Shown here piece by piece: positions 1-9,726 of a stretch of DNA of 64,000 nt. This DNA comes from a virus. The notes beneath the pieces were generated by a model that saw only the letters and a list, made by a program, of their open reading frames with translations, was not told where the DNA came from and did not search any database. A program made the position numbers and the translations under genes. Location: IMG/VR virus record IMGVR_UViG_3300044511_000209, positions 1 to 64,000 of that record, one strand, 5' to 3'. Numbering within the stretch: position 1 is the stretch's first letter; every line of letters begins with the position of its first letter.

Positions 1-788
1 CCCGCGAGCAAGACTTGTATTCATACGTGCAGCAAAAAGCAGCCTACGACGCGCGCGTGCAAGAAGCAATGAAGCAATATAAGCGCGCGAAGGACCAGCG
101 CTTGATTGGGGCTTGGCTGAACGCGGGCATTACATTGGCAGCGGCAGGTATTAGCCAACAGGTGGAAAGAAGTCAACTGAGAGGGGCAATTAACAAAATG
201 GGAACAAAACTGCCCGCAACGGGGCCGTCGGGCCCTATGCCCACGATGGTTGCAACCGGCGGCTTAATTGGTTATGCTCGTGGTGGCCTATCCGATTCCG
301 TTCCCGCCTTATTAACTGGCGGCGAATATGTGATGCGCAAGGATGTGGTTGACCGCTATGGCGTGCCCTTCTTCAATCAGTTGAATCAAGGGCAAATCAG
401 CCGGTTTGCGATGGGTGGGGTTGTGGGACGGGAAGCGGTGTCGCAAACGGGCCTCGCCGACCAGATTAATAATCTGTTTGTCAAGTTGACCGAAACGCTT
501 CAACGCATTGAGGGGGCCGTCAATAATACCAAGGGCACGGGGCCGACAACCACCACCGAAAATGCGGGGGCCGTCACCAACAACATTACAGTTAACGTCA
601 CCATGAATCGGGATGGCTCGGTCAGCACCGAAAGCAATACCGAAACCAAAGGGCGCAACCAACAGGAACAGGAAGCTCAAAAGATGCAGCAATTGGGCAT
701 CATGATGGCTCAAGTGTCGCGTGACACCATGATTAAGGAAAGCAGGCCCGGTGGGTTACTTTATACGGAAATAGAACGTCGGAAATAA
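1..788 (+). CDS. Tail tape measure protein, C-terminal part (partial)
   Basis: The frame is open to the left edge, so the TTG at 15 is not a real start and the gene begins outside the window. The visible 262 residues contain glycine-rich motifs typical of tape-measure C-termini, such as GGLIGYARGG and LLTGGEYVMRKDVVDRYG, then a Thr/Asn-rich stretch and a Gln/Glu-rich helical tail. Such proteins set tail length and line the tail tube. Its position next to the tail-tip genes fits. The family call rests on motif style and context; the N-terminal helical bulk is not visible. Confidence 0.8.
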   Translation, partial: REQDLYSYVQQKAAYDARVQEAMKQYKRAKDQRLIGAWLNAGITLAAAGISQQVERSQLRGAINKMGTKLPATGPSGPMPTMVATGGLIGYARGGLSDSVPALLTGGEYVMRKDVVDRYGVPFFNQLNQGQISRFAMGGVVGREAVSQTGLADQINNLFVKLTETLQRIEGAVNNTKGTGPTTTTENAGAVTNNITVNVTMNRDGSVSTESNTETKGRNQQEQEAQKMQQLGIMMAQVSRDTMIKESRPGGLLYTEIERRK

Positions 789-816
789 TGGTTTCTTGCT
801 TTCCTACGCAAATAAA

Positions 817-846
817 TTGGTGAAGTTTGTGCCCAATTACAATAAT
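817..846 (+). promoter_or_regulatory. Weak candidate promoter before 852
   Basis: TTGGTG (817-822) and AATAAT (841-846) are separated by 18 nt, and the -10 box ends 5 nt before the ATG at 852. The geometry resembles the stronger leaderless promoters elsewhere in the window, but the -35 match is poor. Confidence 0.3.
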
Positions 847-851
847 ACAAT

Positions 852-1241
852 ATGATAAATCGTCGAAACTCGTTAAAACTCTTTGGGATAACCAGTTTAG
901 TTGGAGCCCTATCTCTTTTTGAAATGTTGCCAAAATGGGGTCTGAAACCCAGTCCAAAAGTTGGAGCTATATCTGTTGACAATGTTCCACCGGGAACAAC
1001 ACCTTCCGATTGGGAGATTTTTGATAATCAAACGGGTGAAAACCTATCTCTATTACTCACTGACTCCCCCAATGTCAAATATTTTATCCAATGGGCGGAT
1101 GATGTAACGGGAGATTATGGGGGTATTATTTGGCGTGGGGGAGGGGGAAGGATTAGCAGAATCGAAAGCTGGGCAAACAAAAATCAAGATATTAGAATAA
1201 AATATCGCGGCAAGTTAAAAGAATATCAAATATATTCATAA
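852..1241 (+). CDS. Small exported protein with Tat-like signal, unknown function
   Basis: This 129-residue protein begins with a twin-arginine-like signal (RRNSLKLFG) followed by a hydrophobic segment of about 15 residues, so export to the periplasm or membrane is likely. The rest has a Gly-rich patch and no recognisable domain. It stands alone between the tape-measure gene and the convergent tail-tip genes, has no visible Shine-Dalgarno, and is AT-richer than its neighbours. That setting resembles a moron gene. The function is unknown; superinfection exclusion or host-surface modification is possible but speculative. Confidence 0.55.
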   Translation: MINRRNSLKLFGITSLVGALSLFEMLPKWGLKPSPKVGAISVDNVPPGTTPSDWEIFDNQTGENLSLLLTDSPNVKYFIQWADDVTGDYGGIIWRGGGGRISRIESWANKNQDIRIKYRGKLKEYQIYS

Positions 1242-1242
1242 A

Positions 1243-2094
1243 TTAATCTTTTAGTTTTTCATGTATTTTACGTAGCTCCGCATCTATCTTTTGAAGCGCA
1301 TCATTAAAAAGCGAGTCGAGTGATGGCGTATTTTTCGCGGCCAAGGCAAAGCCCAGAGGGGTAAAATCGCGCAAAATTTTATATTCTGCATTAATCTTGT
1401 TATCACCTGCATAATTGGCGGTTAAATATAAGCACCATTTCTCCACGGATAGTTTGCCGTTCGTGATATACGGGGGTAGCGGATGATTCAGATAAACAAT
1501 GGATTCTGCGCCCAACTCAATCATTTCAACAGTGCGGTCAAACGTTGTGCGCGTGTCGGATACGCCAAACATTACCCTGACCCGCGCGCCAGTGCCAGAG
1601 CCTCCCGTAAGATTCATTTCATCGGCGGGCGGCGTAGCATACTTGCCCGGATACTTGACGGCCAAATTCAATATCTTACCCGCACCATCCACATCCAACA
1701 CCACAAAGCAGGCAATTTGCATTACATTATCTTGCGAATCATACGTGGGCTCCCCACCTTCGCAGTAAATTTCATCCCCCATCTTATAATTTTGCCCGCC
1801 ATCCAGCAATTTGATGATATTCTTCGTTTCCCATTCCTTGAAGGATATAAAGATGGAGTCCCCGCGCACCAGATTGATGCCAACATTGTCCTGTATCTTG
1901 ATTTTGCCCGAGGAAATGACGCTAAAATCCTTGATGTAGAAAATGGGTTCAACGCGCGCCACGGTATAAAATACATCCTCGCCGCCAAACTTGATTAGGC
2001 TGTTGGGACGGATGGCCGACCAGTTGGATTCGGAAAGGGAAAAGACCCTGTTGGAACCATTTAGAACGCTGGCAGTAAATCCGAAATCCTTCAT
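1243..2094 (-). CDS. Tail-associated structural protein, unknown
   Basis: This 283-residue protein is the last gene of the minus-strand tail block, downstream of the J-like gene. Its middle contains a phage beta-rich pattern (YPGKYATPP followed by TGGSGTGARV), common in tail and baseplate accessory proteins. The C-terminus is charged and helical. It probably binds the tail tip or a fibre, but the exact role is unknown. It converges with the gene at 852-1241, with only 1 nt between the stops. Confidence 0.6.
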   Translation of the reverse strand: MKDFGFTASVLNGSNRVFSLSESNWSAIRPNSLIKFGGEDVFYTVARVEPIFYIKDFSVISSGKIKIQDNVGINLVRGDSIFISFKEWETKNIIKLLDGGQNYKMGDEIYCEGGEPTYDSQDNVMQIACFVVLDVDGAGKILNLAVKYPGKYATPPADEMNLTGGSGTGARVRVMFGVSDTRTTFDRTVEMIELGAESIVYLNHPLPPYITNGKLSVEKWCLYLTANYAGDNKINAEYKILRDFTPLGFALAAKNTPSLDSLFNDALQKIDAELRKIHEKLKD

Positions 2095-2132
2095 ATGTGT
2101 GACCTGTATTTCCTCTTTTTATTTACACGGGT

Positions 2133-2825
2133 TTAGGGCGGGCCGATAACCTCCGCCTTCGCTTTGGCTATTTTCCCACCATTTTCGGGCGGCTCAATCA
2201 TCACATCAATGAACCCTTGTTCATACCCGCAATTAAAGCCTAATATGCTTATTTCAGCCACGGAATCGCCTTCGAGCCTTGCCGAAGCATAAGCCGCGTA
2301 AGTTTCGTGTCCATGCGTGGGCGCGGGCAAGGTTATCTTGGGTGGACGCCGATAACCCGTGCCGCCATCAATCATCTTCACCCAGACAATATTGCCAAAG
2401 GGATTGATATTTTCCAATTGTTCCAAGGATAATACGTTCAAAAAGGCAAGATGGGCGGGCAAATCTCGGTAGAATTGCTTGATAGTTTTGATGCGTTGAA
2501 TGTTATAATCATCATTCTTTTCGGTGGCGATGATAAATTGGGTATCCAAGGATGCAAGAATCGAATCCCGGAAGTGCCGAATGGAATGAATGGTATTATC
2601 CAAAATCGTTTGTTTATCTACTTCGACGCGCCCATCCTTATATTGCAAGAAGTGCATATATCGAATATGTTCCGGCCCGTCCAAATAGGCCCAATGTATT
2701 GGGGTGCGGCTATGTTCGCTTGCTATGGAGCGCACTAATTCATCCGTGATTTCCATTTCGTCAAAAAAATGAATAACGATGCTTGGCGCATCCTTGCAAA
2801 AAATAACAATGCCCCTTTGTTTCAT
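2133..2825 (-). CDS. Tail-associated structural protein, unknown
   Basis: This 230-residue protein lies directly downstream of the J-like gene with a 3 nt gap, so it is probably co-transcribed. The C-terminal half has the pattern GGTGYRRPPKITLP with later Gly turns, the same beta-rich type as in the next gene, suggesting related C-terminal domains. The N-terminal half is charged and helical and not recognised. A tail-tip accessory or fibre-anchoring role is inferred from position. Confidence 0.6.
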   Translation of the reverse strand: MKQRGIVIFCKDAPSIVIHFFDEMEITDELVRSIASEHSRTPIHWAYLDGPEHIRYMHFLQYKDGRVEVDKQTILDNTIHSIRHFRDSILASLDTQFIIATEKNDDYNIQRIKTIKQFYRDLPAHLAFLNVLSLEQLENINPFGNIVWVKMIDGGTGYRRPPKITLPAPTHGHETYAAYASARLEGDSVAEISILGFNCGYEQGFIDVMIEPPENGGKIAKAKAEVIGPP

Positions 2826-2828
2826 AGT

Positions 2829-5800
2829 TTAATAGTATGGGGTCTTATCTATCAGCCCGATAAACAAAAAACAGCGGGAAGCGGCAACTGGAAAGAGATT
2901 ATTTCGGTTATCAGTATATTTGGCGAAATGCAATACATCACTAGGTATTAGAATATTCATATAGTTGATAAACTTTTGCACACCTACTTGTGTAGATTGA
3001 GTTGGAATCGAAGGAAAGGGTGTTCTAGGAATAGATACATGGGTTCTTGCGTTCAAAACAAAAGTGCGCAAGCGCGCGGGGGTATCATATAAATCGATTA
3101 CATTACCATTGTTCAAGTCTTTTAGAGTGCCAATATCTACGAAATGTGATATTAGTGGAAAATAATCCGTATTGATAAACGTTTTTTTGAAATTTAAACG
3201 CACAATCAAATAGTTGGGCATCCGAGACACAATCGATGACACGCCCTTACTGAATAATAAGTTGTTATCTATACTAACATTAACACCATTTATTGTGTTA
3301 TAGTTTAAAATCAATGGTATCGTTGCCCACACATTAACCAAACCCAGACCTTCAAACCCTGCCCGGCGTTGAACCCGAACCACGTTTGAAGCATTAAGGG
3401 TGGGTATAATATTGGTTCCACTTCCACGTTTCAAGTTGGCCTTGTCAAATTCATCATAATAAGCCAAGCTGATATACCCATTTTGCACGCCCGTCAAGCT
3501 CTCGTGAATAATGATTGGATTATCATCGGGTTCAAAACGTTTTGCCTCGACGGGCCAAGGTGGGTTAACAAAGCCCTGCGCCTGTTGTGTTGTAAAGGTG
3601 CCGGTGCTATAAAAGAGATAACCGCCCGCCCGCTCATCTGGATATTGGCCGGTAAAGACAAGGATTTTTGTGCCACCGTCTGGGTTAATCCATTGGGAGG
3701 TGGCATAACCATAAACGCCGGTATCAATGACTTCATTGATGTCGGTCAAGTGGGGGGCGCGTGGCCGGGCGTTTGTCACATACAGGATATCATATCCGTT
3801 GGCATTTTCGTAATTGGTGCCCGCCGCGCTGTGACCGCTGGAATTAACAGCTTCCACAACAATATCATAATCGCGGAATGGGCCGGGTTCCCCCTCTGTA
3901 GAAATGGCGTTCGCATTATCCTCAAAATCAAACGTATAGCGCAATGTGCCATCAGGTGGCACGTAATTATTCTTAGTAAAATAGATAACAGGGTTGGGCG
4001 TGTTGGTGCCGCTAGGCGAGGGGCGTCGGGCGGTAATCTTGTATTTTATCGCCGAACTCAAATCAATATTACCCTTCACGTAACCTAACTGCCAATTAAA
4101 GGATGGGGAGGCAACCGAGGTGCTTTGGTATTCACGGTTGCCTTGCGCGTTTGTTCCCGACTCTGTTTCAAGCCGTAAGGAACTTATAATAACATCCCGT
4201 ATGGGATTCACGTTGGAAACAGTAATATTATTAGACGCAAAGGATGGGGAAAGCTGGCCAACACTATTAACACCATAAGCTCTGAAATAATACAAGCCGT
4301 CCTGCGGGGGCACAAAGTCACCACTAAAGGCATTGACGGGCAGCGTATTGATAAGATAGGTGCTACCGCTAACGTCCGCATCGACAAATGGGGTGCTTAA
4401 TTTTGAAAAGACGCGCCAAGCCGCCACACCAGACGTGCTACTACGATTGAATAAATAGGTTAAAACGGTGGTATTATCCGTAGATAATCCGGCGTTTCTA
4501 TACAACAGCATTCCTACCGGACTGGTTGGTAATGGAACTCCCCCCACTTTCTGTATGCCCAAGCCAGATTCAATTTGCGTGTATTTAGACTCATTATATT
4601 CGAGCCCTGCAACATTATACATTGCGCCGTCCCTTTCCTCGATGCGTATGGCCCTATAATAGTTGAATTCATTATCCTTGATGTCGGATAGGGCATTGAG
4701 GGAGCCAGTGGCTTGCAGCGTCCAGATTGGGTTGCCCGTAACCAGATAATCCCAATAGTTAACAACGTTGCCCGTGCCGAACACGTTGCCCGTTTTGATA
4801 GAGATTTGCGTTAAATTATCCACCGTGGGGGCGTCCGCGCCAGAAAAGGTGATAATTTGCACTTGGCCCCTGCGAATATTGGATATGTCGGAGCTATTTA
4901 AATCGGTAATGTTCGACGGGTCATAGAAATAGGAGGGAGTCAATAATGACAACGAATATAGTTGGTTACTGACAAAACCTGTTACCTCCATATCCAATTT
5001 GATGGTTGAGGCCGCGCCAGTGGGACTATTGATGGTCATGCTGTTGACCCGTCCGCCGTGCCGCTTTGTTTTTCGGTGGGTATCAAACACCTTGAATACA
5101 TCTCCCGGTCTTAGGAAAGAGCCCTCAAAACCGGCGGTAAATGAAATCGTTTCCGTTTCCAAGGTTTCAGACAGGAGCGCCCAGCGTCCCCAGCGGACCG
5201 CTTGCCCACGGCTGGTGCAGCCAAAAGCCGTCACGTCAATCTCGCGGATGCCATACCGCTTGATACCCTCCACGTCCTCTACATATTCCACGGCGGGCTT
5301 ATAGAAATTCGTCCTGTCATTATATCGAACGACGGCCACCGTATGACGCACGCGCCGCGAACTCGAAGAATAGGTAAAATCACCATTCTCCACGTTGGCA
5401 TTGGTAAAGATGAAGAAATTTTCCTTGTCGCGCGGCCTGTCTTGGGCGGCATAGATAGCGCCCGCACTATAATAGGTGATGGCGCGGAAAACCGAGGCCA
5501 TGTCGTTGATGACTTTATAGGCTTCCTCGCGCGAGGCTATGATTAAATTGCAGGTAAAGCGCGGCTCTACACCCCCAAAACCATCGGATACCATCGTATC
5601 GCAATATTGCGCGATTTCATATAGCGTCCATTTATCCACCAAACTTTCCTCGATATAGCCCCCCAACCCATATCGTTTATTGGTTAACAAATCATAAAAA
5701 CACCACGCCGGGTTGTCCGTCCACGCTTTGTTTGCGGCAAAGGTGCCATCCCAAGTGCCAGTATATGACTTCTTAATCGGGTCATAATTGCTTGGGATTT

Positions 5801-6725
5801 TAACCTTCAATAATTTCGCCTCAAATGCGCGGGCTGGCACTTGGGAGAAATACTCGGCGGAAAACTTAGATGCAACAATGGCCGAATTCGGATAAAGGAA
5901 AGTGTTATCGTAAATCTCGGTTAATGAATCAATGAAGGTTTGATTCCGTATGTAAGAGGTCGTGGCGTCGGGCGTTATTCTTTGAATCTTGATTTCCCAA
6001 CCCAAAAAGTCCGGGTCTGAGTAGGTAGCACCATCGGGGTCAGAGTTTAAGCTGATGCGCAGGCTCTTGATGAAGCCCTGCGAGACTTTACCCTTGATTT
6101 CATCCTCCTTGAAGAAAATGAAATTGCCGACGCCTTTGGACGGATTTGAATAGATAGGTCTATAGAATAATTGGAAGGTTACTGTCGTTTGTTCTATATC
6201 ACCAAAGGCTTGTGATGTTGTATTATTTTGGCCAAAAGATGTAACCTTGATATTGATGGCCACCGCCTTGCAATCCCGATTGATGATGCGATAAATCTTT
6301 GCGAAATCGGCCCCCGCGCGCAGGCGCTCGCCTAACGAGCGTGAAACGGTCAAATCATCTGACAGATTTGAATTAAGGGAACTAATTGTTGCGCCAAGGG
6401 GCTTGCCGGGTGTGAAGGCCAACTTAACATTATTGAAATTAAACTTATTTTCCGAGTTAACAACGGGCACTTCATTCCAGTAGATTGAACGAAGCCAACG
6501 CACGCCACCGACGGGCTCATATCCTGAAAATAAATAGGAATCATAGCCAATATTGCCGAGCGTCGCGCCATAGGTATAGGAGCCTGTGACAAGACCCTCT
6601 ATTTCGCCCTCACCCAGCATATCCAGCACTTGGATTTCCGTAAGGGAAACACCAACACCCGTCCCAATACCCGTGACGATACCCTCTGGCGCTTCAACTG
6701 GAACTCTGGTTGAGGTTGTTGGCAT
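2829..6725 (-). CDS. Tail tip attachment protein, lambda J-like
   Basis: At 1298 residues this is close in size to lambda J, and it follows the I-like gene as in lambda. The N-terminal half has the J/host-specificity hallmarks: VLDMLGEGEIEGL, a repeated-domain region with NPAWCFYDLLTNKRYGLG, and IREIDVTAFGCTSRGQAVRWGRW around residue 500. The second half is beta-rich and fibronectin-like (GLYYFRAYGVNSVGQLSP). The protein forms the tail-tip hub and usually contacts the receptor. Variation is expected in the C-terminus, which shows no lambda-like motif and may be adapted to this host. Confidence 0.88.
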   Translation of the reverse strand: MPTTSTRVPVEAPEGIVTGIGTGVGVSLTEIQVLDMLGEGEIEGLVTGSYTYGATLGNIGYDSYLFSGYEPVGGVRWLRSIYWNEVPVVNSENKFNFNNVKLAFTPGKPLGATISSLNSNLSDDLTVSRSLGERLRAGADFAKIYRIINRDCKAVAINIKVTSFGQNNTTSQAFGDIEQTTVTFQLFYRPIYSNPSKGVGNFIFFKEDEIKGKVSQGFIKSLRISLNSDPDGATYSDPDFLGWEIKIQRITPDATTSYIRNQTFIDSLTEIYDNTFLYPNSAIVASKFSAEYFSQVPARAFEAKLLKVKIPSNYDPIKKSYTGTWDGTFAANKAWTDNPAWCFYDLLTNKRYGLGGYIEESLVDKWTLYEIAQYCDTMVSDGFGGVEPRFTCNLIIASREEAYKVINDMASVFRAITYYSAGAIYAAQDRPRDKENFFIFTNANVENGDFTYSSSSRRVRHTVAVVRYNDRTNFYKPAVEYVEDVEGIKRYGIREIDVTAFGCTSRGQAVRWGRWALLSETLETETISFTAGFEGSFLRPGDVFKVFDTHRKTKRHGGRVNSMTINSPTGAASTIKLDMEVTGFVSNQLYSLSLLTPSYFYDPSNITDLNSSDISNIRRGQVQIITFSGADAPTVDNLTQISIKTGNVFGTGNVVNYWDYLVTGNPIWTLQATGSLNALSDIKDNEFNYYRAIRIEERDGAMYNVAGLEYNESKYTQIESGLGIQKVGGVPLPTSPVGMLLYRNAGLSTDNTTVLTYLFNRSSTSGVAAWRVFSKLSTPFVDADVSGSTYLINTLPVNAFSGDFVPPQDGLYYFRAYGVNSVGQLSPSFASNNITVSNVNPIRDVIISSLRLETESGTNAQGNREYQSTSVASPSFNWQLGYVKGNIDLSSAIKYKITARRPSPSGTNTPNPVIYFTKNNYVPPDGTLRYTFDFEDNANAISTEGEPGPFRDYDIVVEAVNSSGHSAAGTNYENANGYDILYVTNARPRAPHLTDINEVIDTGVYGYATSQWINPDGGTKILVFTGQYPDERAGGYLFYSTGTFTTQQAQGFVNPPWPVEAKRFEPDDNPIIIHESLTGVQNGYISLAYYDEFDKANLKRGSGTNIIPTLNASNVVRVQRRAGFEGLGLVNVWATIPLILNYNTINGVNVSIDNNLLFSKGVSSIVSRMPNYLIVRLNFKKTFINTDYFPLISHFVDIGTLKDLNNGNVIDLYDTPARLRTFVLNARTHVSIPRTPFPSIPTQSTQVGVQKFINYMNILIPSDVLHFAKYTDNRNNLFPVAASRCFLFIGLIDKTPYY

Positions 6726-6730
6726 GATGC

Positions 6731-7381
6731 TTAAACCGTGATAATATCTGTGCTACGCTGCGATATTTCGTAGGAGGCCGAAATAACTTGACTACCCACG
6801 ATTAACTGACCATAGCCCATAGGCACCGGACCACCCTCGCGTGTGGCGTTTTGCGGGCCGTTAAAAAGATAACTGACGCGGCCACCGTTCTTAATCTCCT
6901 GAAAATCTTCAAATTTTGGAGGAGAGGATAATAGGTTGATAACGCCAGCGGCAACTAGACCAAGACCGGCCATTACCAAAGCAAATCCAAATGGATTGCC
7001 AGCCATCATCATGGTGACGCCGATTACGATTAAAACAATACCGGCAATAATCGTTAACACATCTTTTGCCCCTCCCAGCACCGGCACAATATCAATCGTT
7101 TTTAACCCCCCGTTAAATTGCACCATTAATTCAGAATTAGCGATACTCTGAGGTTTTTGAGGATTTAAGGGTTCATTCGTCTCAAAATCGCGCCCGTTGA
7201 TTAAAACCCGATATTTGAGCCCACGCTTGTCCTGCTCATATAAGAACTTATGCAAACGCCCCTTCGTAATCGTGTTAATGGCGTGGGTGGCCTCGGCCAC
7301 ACTTTTTATAGCAAGGTTCCATTCGCGCCCGATGTGCTCTCCAAGCACTCCGAATAATGTGATTTTAGTCAGGGATTCCAT
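6731..7381 (-). CDS. Tail assembly protein, lambda I-like
   Basis: The ATG at 7381 (MESLTKITLFGVLG) lies just after the stop of the K-like gene, so it is preferred over the start at 7450. The protein has a ubiquitin-like N-terminal region (ITLFGVLGEHIGREW), then two hydrophobic segments around residues 105-155 rich in Gly, Ile and Met, and a C-terminal GPVPMGYGQLIVGSQVISA motif typical of lambda I proteins. It assists assembly of the tail-tip complex. The next gene, J-like, starts 5 nt downstream. Confidence 0.82.
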   Translation of the reverse strand: MESLTKITLFGVLGEHIGREWNLAIKSVAEATHAINTITKGRLHKFLYEQDKRGLKYRVLINGRDFETNEPLNPQKPQSIANSELMVQFNGGLKTIDIVPVLGGAKDVLTIIAGIVLIVIGVTMMMAGNPFGFALVMAGLGLVAAGVINLLSSPPKFEDFQEIKNGGRVSYLFNGPQNATREGGPVPMGYGQLIVGSQVISASYEISQRSTDIITV

Positions 7382-7382
7382 A

Positions 7383-8111
7383 TTAGATGGCGGATTCGTG
7401 CCGCAAAACAAGCTTGGTTTTATTCTTGTATAACGGGTTGTATGGTTCAATTAAAGAATACCTGCAATCATGGGGATGATGCAGTATCAAGTCGTTTCCC
7501 AAATGGATGGCCGCGTGCGTTACCGCATCCGTATCTGGCGCAAGTTGCATGAGTAAGATATCATGCTTTTGCCTTTCGTCGAACGATACGGCTAAAAAGC
7601 CCTCTTTTTGATAATTATCCTCATAAATATGAGGGGTGTCTCGTAGCCAATCTTTACCCCTTGGATAATCCGAAATGGATATGCCCAATTCGTTCTTATA
7701 ATACTCACGAATTAAGCTGAAACAATCGGATATTCCAATATGAAAGGCGCGCCCGACATAGGGAGATACGACCCCCATTGGCGTATAGGTATCGAATTCA
7801 TCCTCGCGCACGGCATACACAACGTAGGATATCTGGTTCAATTCCGCCTGCTCTTTATCGTATTCCGAAAATCGTGCGCCGCCGTCGTCATGCGAATGAT
7901 AACAGGCCAAAATGTTGCCCCGCGTGGCCGCGCGTAAAAAACTATCCGGGGCTAATTCAAAATGCTTGGTAGGGGTAGGGGAAATGTTTCGCCCACGAAC
8001 AACGGCGGGTTTCTTGTCGGTATGATTAAAGACGATGAGCCCGCAACATTCGTTGGGAGCCTCCAATGTCGCGTGTTCCTTAATTTGCGCTTTGATATAA
8101 CCGTTGAGCAT
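7383..8111 (-). CDS. Tail tip peptidase, lambda K-like (JAB plus NlpC/P60)
   Basis: This 242-residue protein has two domains. The N-terminal JAB/MPN-type metallopeptidase has NECCGLIVF and the zinc ligands HSHDD near residue 73. The C-terminal NlpC/P60-type cysteine peptidase has DCFSLIREYY, with the nucleophile Cys near residue 130, and a His in HAAIHLGND. Proteins of this type sit at the tail tip and may cut peptidoglycan during DNA entry. The start overlaps the stop of the L-like gene by 1 nt. The catalytic residues look intact. Confidence 0.9.
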   Translation of the reverse strand: MLNGYIKAQIKEHATLEAPNECCGLIVFNHTDKKPAVVRGRNISPTPTKHFELAPDSFLRAATRGNILACYHSHDDGGARFSEYDKEQAELNQISYVVYAVREDEFDTYTPMGVVSPYVGRAFHIGISDCFSLIREYYKNELGISISDYPRGKDWLRDTPHIYEDNYQKEGFLAVSFDERQKHDILLMQLAPDTDAVTHAAIHLGNDLILHHPHDCRYSLIEPYNPLYKNKTKLVLRHESAI

Positions 8112-9148
8112 TATGATACCTTGTTTGCAGCGGGGAACCCTCCAAAGGGTAAATTACCTTTCGTATTGCTTCCACTTTTTGGTTTAACTGCACCCTTTGA
8201 GCCCCAACGAAGCAAACAACCGTTATTAACCAGCTTGGAGCATTGGTCGGGTATCCAGTGGTTCGTGTCGGGCGGGGCCACATTGCTATTGGATGTCTTT
8301 GCGACAAAATAGAATTTGATATTATTCTTCTGGATAAACACGAAATCCCCCTTATTATACACGGCGGTTCTGTTCCATTCGCCACGGTTGGTCCCCACGG
8401 CCATTCCTAAAATATCCACAATCTTTTCGCCCGTGTCTGTGGCCACGGGTGGCGCTTCCTCTGGTAATGTGACCCCCGCGTGAACGGGAGAAACACGATT
8501 TGCATACTCGTAGCAGCATCCTTCGCCTCTATATTGCCAAGAACAACGGTTGGCAATAACGAGACGGTTGGGAAGTAATACCCCCTCCACATCCAAAATG
8601 GAGGCCAATTCATATTCGAGGATAAACTTGTTCTCGGTGGTTTTTCTGTCAATATAATAGATGTCACGCGGGAATTCCGCGTTGGGATTGGGGTCAAAAC
8701 CGGCGGGGGTTTGGTCGTTGGGGAAATTATTCCTCGGTAAATATTTGGCAAACACTCTGATACGAGTCACCTTGGCCCCGGCCAAGTCGCCCAATTGATT
8801 CAGTTTATCCTTCAATAAGGCAAGGTAATAAGAGCCGTCGGCGTTGGTGGATAAGCTTAAACGGGGCGTGGGTAACGTGCCTTTTGCGTTAATTTCGAAG
8901 CCCTCGGCGCGTATGGGCGCGGGCACATACTCAAAACCGTTGTCACTGGGCCAGAAAATCGAGCTATTGAGCAGCTTGACGTTGTTATGAAAACGGAATA
9001 TCTTTTCCTCATCTAGTAAATTAAGATATTTGTCCGCGCCAAGCGCCGAAATATCAATCTCAAAGAGTTCCACTAAGCTTGAGGGTGTCAAGCCCATCCG
9101 CTCCGCATTAAGTTTCTTTAATGCTGATTGTGCCGTTGCCTTATCCAT
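8111..9148 (-). CDS. Minor tail protein, lambda L-like
   Basis: This 345-residue protein contains the L signature: a beta-domain with EYELASILDVEGVLLPN, then a Cys cluster (NRCSWQYRGEGCCYE) and later Cys residues (QCSKLVNNGC) that in the family bind an Fe-S cluster or metal. The C-terminal segment has an extra domain with DFVFIQKNN, resembling carbohydrate-binding type 5/12 inserts. It lies between the M-like and K-like genes, matching lambda gene order. Confidence 0.86.
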   Translation of the reverse strand: MDKATAQSALKKLNAERMGLTPSSLVELFEIDISALGADKYLNLLDEEKIFRFHNNVKLLNSSIFWPSDNGFEYVPAPIRAEGFEINAKGTLPTPRLSLSTNADGSYYLALLKDKLNQLGDLAGAKVTRIRVFAKYLPRNNFPNDQTPAGFDPNPNAEFPRDIYYIDRKTTENKFILEYELASILDVEGVLLPNRLVIANRCSWQYRGEGCCYEYANRVSPVHAGVTLPEEAPPVATDTGEKIVDILGMAVGTNRGEWNRTAVYNKGDFVFIQKNNIKFYFVAKTSNSNVAPPDTNHWIPDQCSKLVNNGCLLRWGSKGAVKPKSGSNTKGNLPFGGFPAANKVS

Positions 9149-9150
9149 GC

Positions 9151-9660
9151 TTAATTGGGCACTTCTTCAAAAGTGGCCCGAATTGTGAAATTATCCTTGA
9201 AAATAAAGGAGGGGGTCCATTCCCTGCAAACGTATCGCTTGTTTACATTGTAGGGATTTGGCGCGTTAAATACAAAGGATTCCCATGCGGCTCTGACGTG
9301 CAAAAAGTGTAAGATAGCGGTAGCCTCATTTTCCCTCTTCGTGGCAAAAGATAAATCAAAGGCAAGCAATACGTTATTGATACCATCGGGTGCGCGCTGT
9401 TCATAGCCATCCCCGAATTTTATCGATTTTGCACGCGGCTTCATGGACGCCTCGCTGTTGTAGGAGGGCTTCCAAAAGAAATAGGGCTTTGTTTCGGCGT
9501 TATCGGTAATAGTGCCGTTAAATTTTGTGGCATCAAAGGAGGCTGTGCTGGTATGCGGAACAATACAATAATAGAAGTAATTACCATTCTTTACAATATC
9601 GTAAAGGTCATATTTGGTGCTTGCAGCCCAATTGGGAATGTTGTAAATGGAGCTTGCCAT
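9151..9660 (-). CDS. Minor tail protein, lambda M-like
   Basis: This 169-residue protein begins with a carbohydrate-binding-like stretch (IPNWAASTKYDLYDIVKNG). It continues with the M-family signature FGDGYEQRAPDGIN near residue 85 and ends in TIRATFEEVPN, as M proteins do. It heads the minus-strand tail-tip block M-L-K-I-J. Its start is divergent from the plus-strand virion genes, separated by 66 bp that contain a palindrome. Confidence 0.86.
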   Translation of the reverse strand: MASSIYNIPNWAASTKYDLYDIVKNGNYFYYCIVPHTSTASFDATKFNGTITDNAETKPYFFWKPSYNSEASMKPRAKSIKFGDGYEQRAPDGINNVLLAFDLSFATKRENEATAILHFLHVRAAWESFVFNAPNPYNVNKRYVCREWTPSFIFKDNFTIRATFEEVPN

Positions 9661-9691
9661 ATGACCTTATACCTTTAATTGCTATAAAGAG

Positions 9692-9712
9692 TTACACGCG
9701 ATTCTCGTGTAA
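9692..9712. promoter_or_regulatory. Palindrome in divergent tail-gene spacer
   Basis: A perfect inverted repeat, TTACACG-N7-CGTGTAA, lies in the 66 bp between two divergent structural operons. It could be an operator controlling both directions or a small hairpin in either leader. Symmetry and position are the only evidence. Confidence 0.4.
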
Positions 9713-9726
9713 TTTGTGGTAGGTAT

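Noticed and set aside
3483-4088. Long plus-strand open frame opposite the J-like gene
   Set aside because: It lies wholly inside a well-supported J-like gene, has no domain and no ribosome site; it is an antisense shadow.
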